Positions 56,172-56,264 of a DNA stretch of 56,264 bases are shown here, in pieces. The notes below the pieces were generated by a model, which was not told the DNA's origin, made no database searches, and saw only the letters and a program-made list of their open reading frames with translations. Position 1 is the stretch's first letter; each line of letters starts with the position of its first letter. The translations under genes and the position numbers were made by a program. Source of the stretch: Nitrococcus mobilis (GTDB lineage Bacteria; Pseudomonadota; Gammaproteobacteria; Nitrococcales; Nitrococcaceae); contig JAGFJL010000100.1 of the NCBI GenBank assembly GCA_024102725.1, positions 1-56,264 on the forward strand. Direction: 5' to 3'.

Positions 56172-56255
56172 GGAGAAACCCACTTCTCCTTAAGGAGCTT
56201 ATATGATTCGCACACCAGAAAAAGCCCCTCTCCATGCCTTTGATTAGGCTGGATT
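56172..56255 (+). other. Possible leader peptide with overlapping hairpins
   Basis: ATG 56203 begins a 14-codon frame (MIRTPEKAPLHAFD, stop near 56247) with a perfect AAGGAG ribosome site. That site lies inside a 12-bp palindrome CTCCTTAAGGAG (56186-56197), and a competing hairpin GGAGAA/TTCTCC (56172-56189) overlaps it. The region could be an attenuator leader, but the gene it would control lies outside the window. Confidence 0.3.
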
Positions 56256-56264
56256 TCAACCTTC

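Overview
The window is a GC-rich, densely coded stretch of a gammaproteobacterial chromosome. Four blocks support this: pilM-N-O-P-Q next to a divergent class A penicillin-binding protein, the gmk-rpoZ-spoT-ridA-recG run, the ubiC-ubiA pair, and an aa3-type cytochrome oxidase cluster in the order known from Pseudomonas-like bacteria (coxB, ctaD, coxC, DUF2909, surf1, a Sco-like gene, ctaA, ctaB). The organism should be a respiring, ubiquinone-using bacterium with type IV pili. A genus cannot be named from what is visible.

Layout: 1-130 looks like the end of a mobile element. 180-5174 (minus) is the type IV pilus assembly operon pilMNOPQ. 5316-8379 (plus) holds PBP1A and a nucleotidyltransferase-like gene. 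8470-14527 (mostly minus) holds gltA, rpmE2, small DUF3135-like, Rof-like and SirB2-like genes, then hemW-rdgB-rph. 14657-23104 (plus) holds yicC, gmk, rpoZ, spoT, ridA, recG, ubiC and ubiA. comF is divergent from bioB-bioC (23089-25815). 25968-34151 is a DUF2244 gene followed by the oxidase cluster with its heme A genes. The usual ctaG (Cox11) is absent, and no classical sco/senC follows ctaB. 34152-35882 holds a repeat, lipA and a tiny gene. 35975-38591 holds a TusA-like carrier, sohB, an ORF6N-like protein and a 1-Cys peroxiredoxin with a strong terminator.

38592-43119 is looser accessory DNA. It contains a multi-hairpin repeat related to a copy at 34384, an AT-richer orphan membrane gene, a radical SAM enzyme convergent with an HpnL-like membrane protein, a perfect CRP-like operator without an obvious target, and a tRNA-like fragment. 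43120-43850 is a fluoride-export pair (crcB plus DUF190). 44250-46064 is moaA-moaD-moaE. rpiA and ilvA are divergent, followed by a quinone oxidoreductase and a cold-shock protein.

The most unusual gene is at 51091-53025: a single reading frame that joins a Clp1/Grc3-like polynucleotide kinase P-loop domain to a complete tRNase Z-like metallo-beta-lactamase domain. It suggests an RNA end-processing or repair enzyme. It is divergent from a small cysteine-containing gene and followed by a decayed integrase-type transposase. The window ends with a DUF3422 membrane protein and a rhomboid protease.
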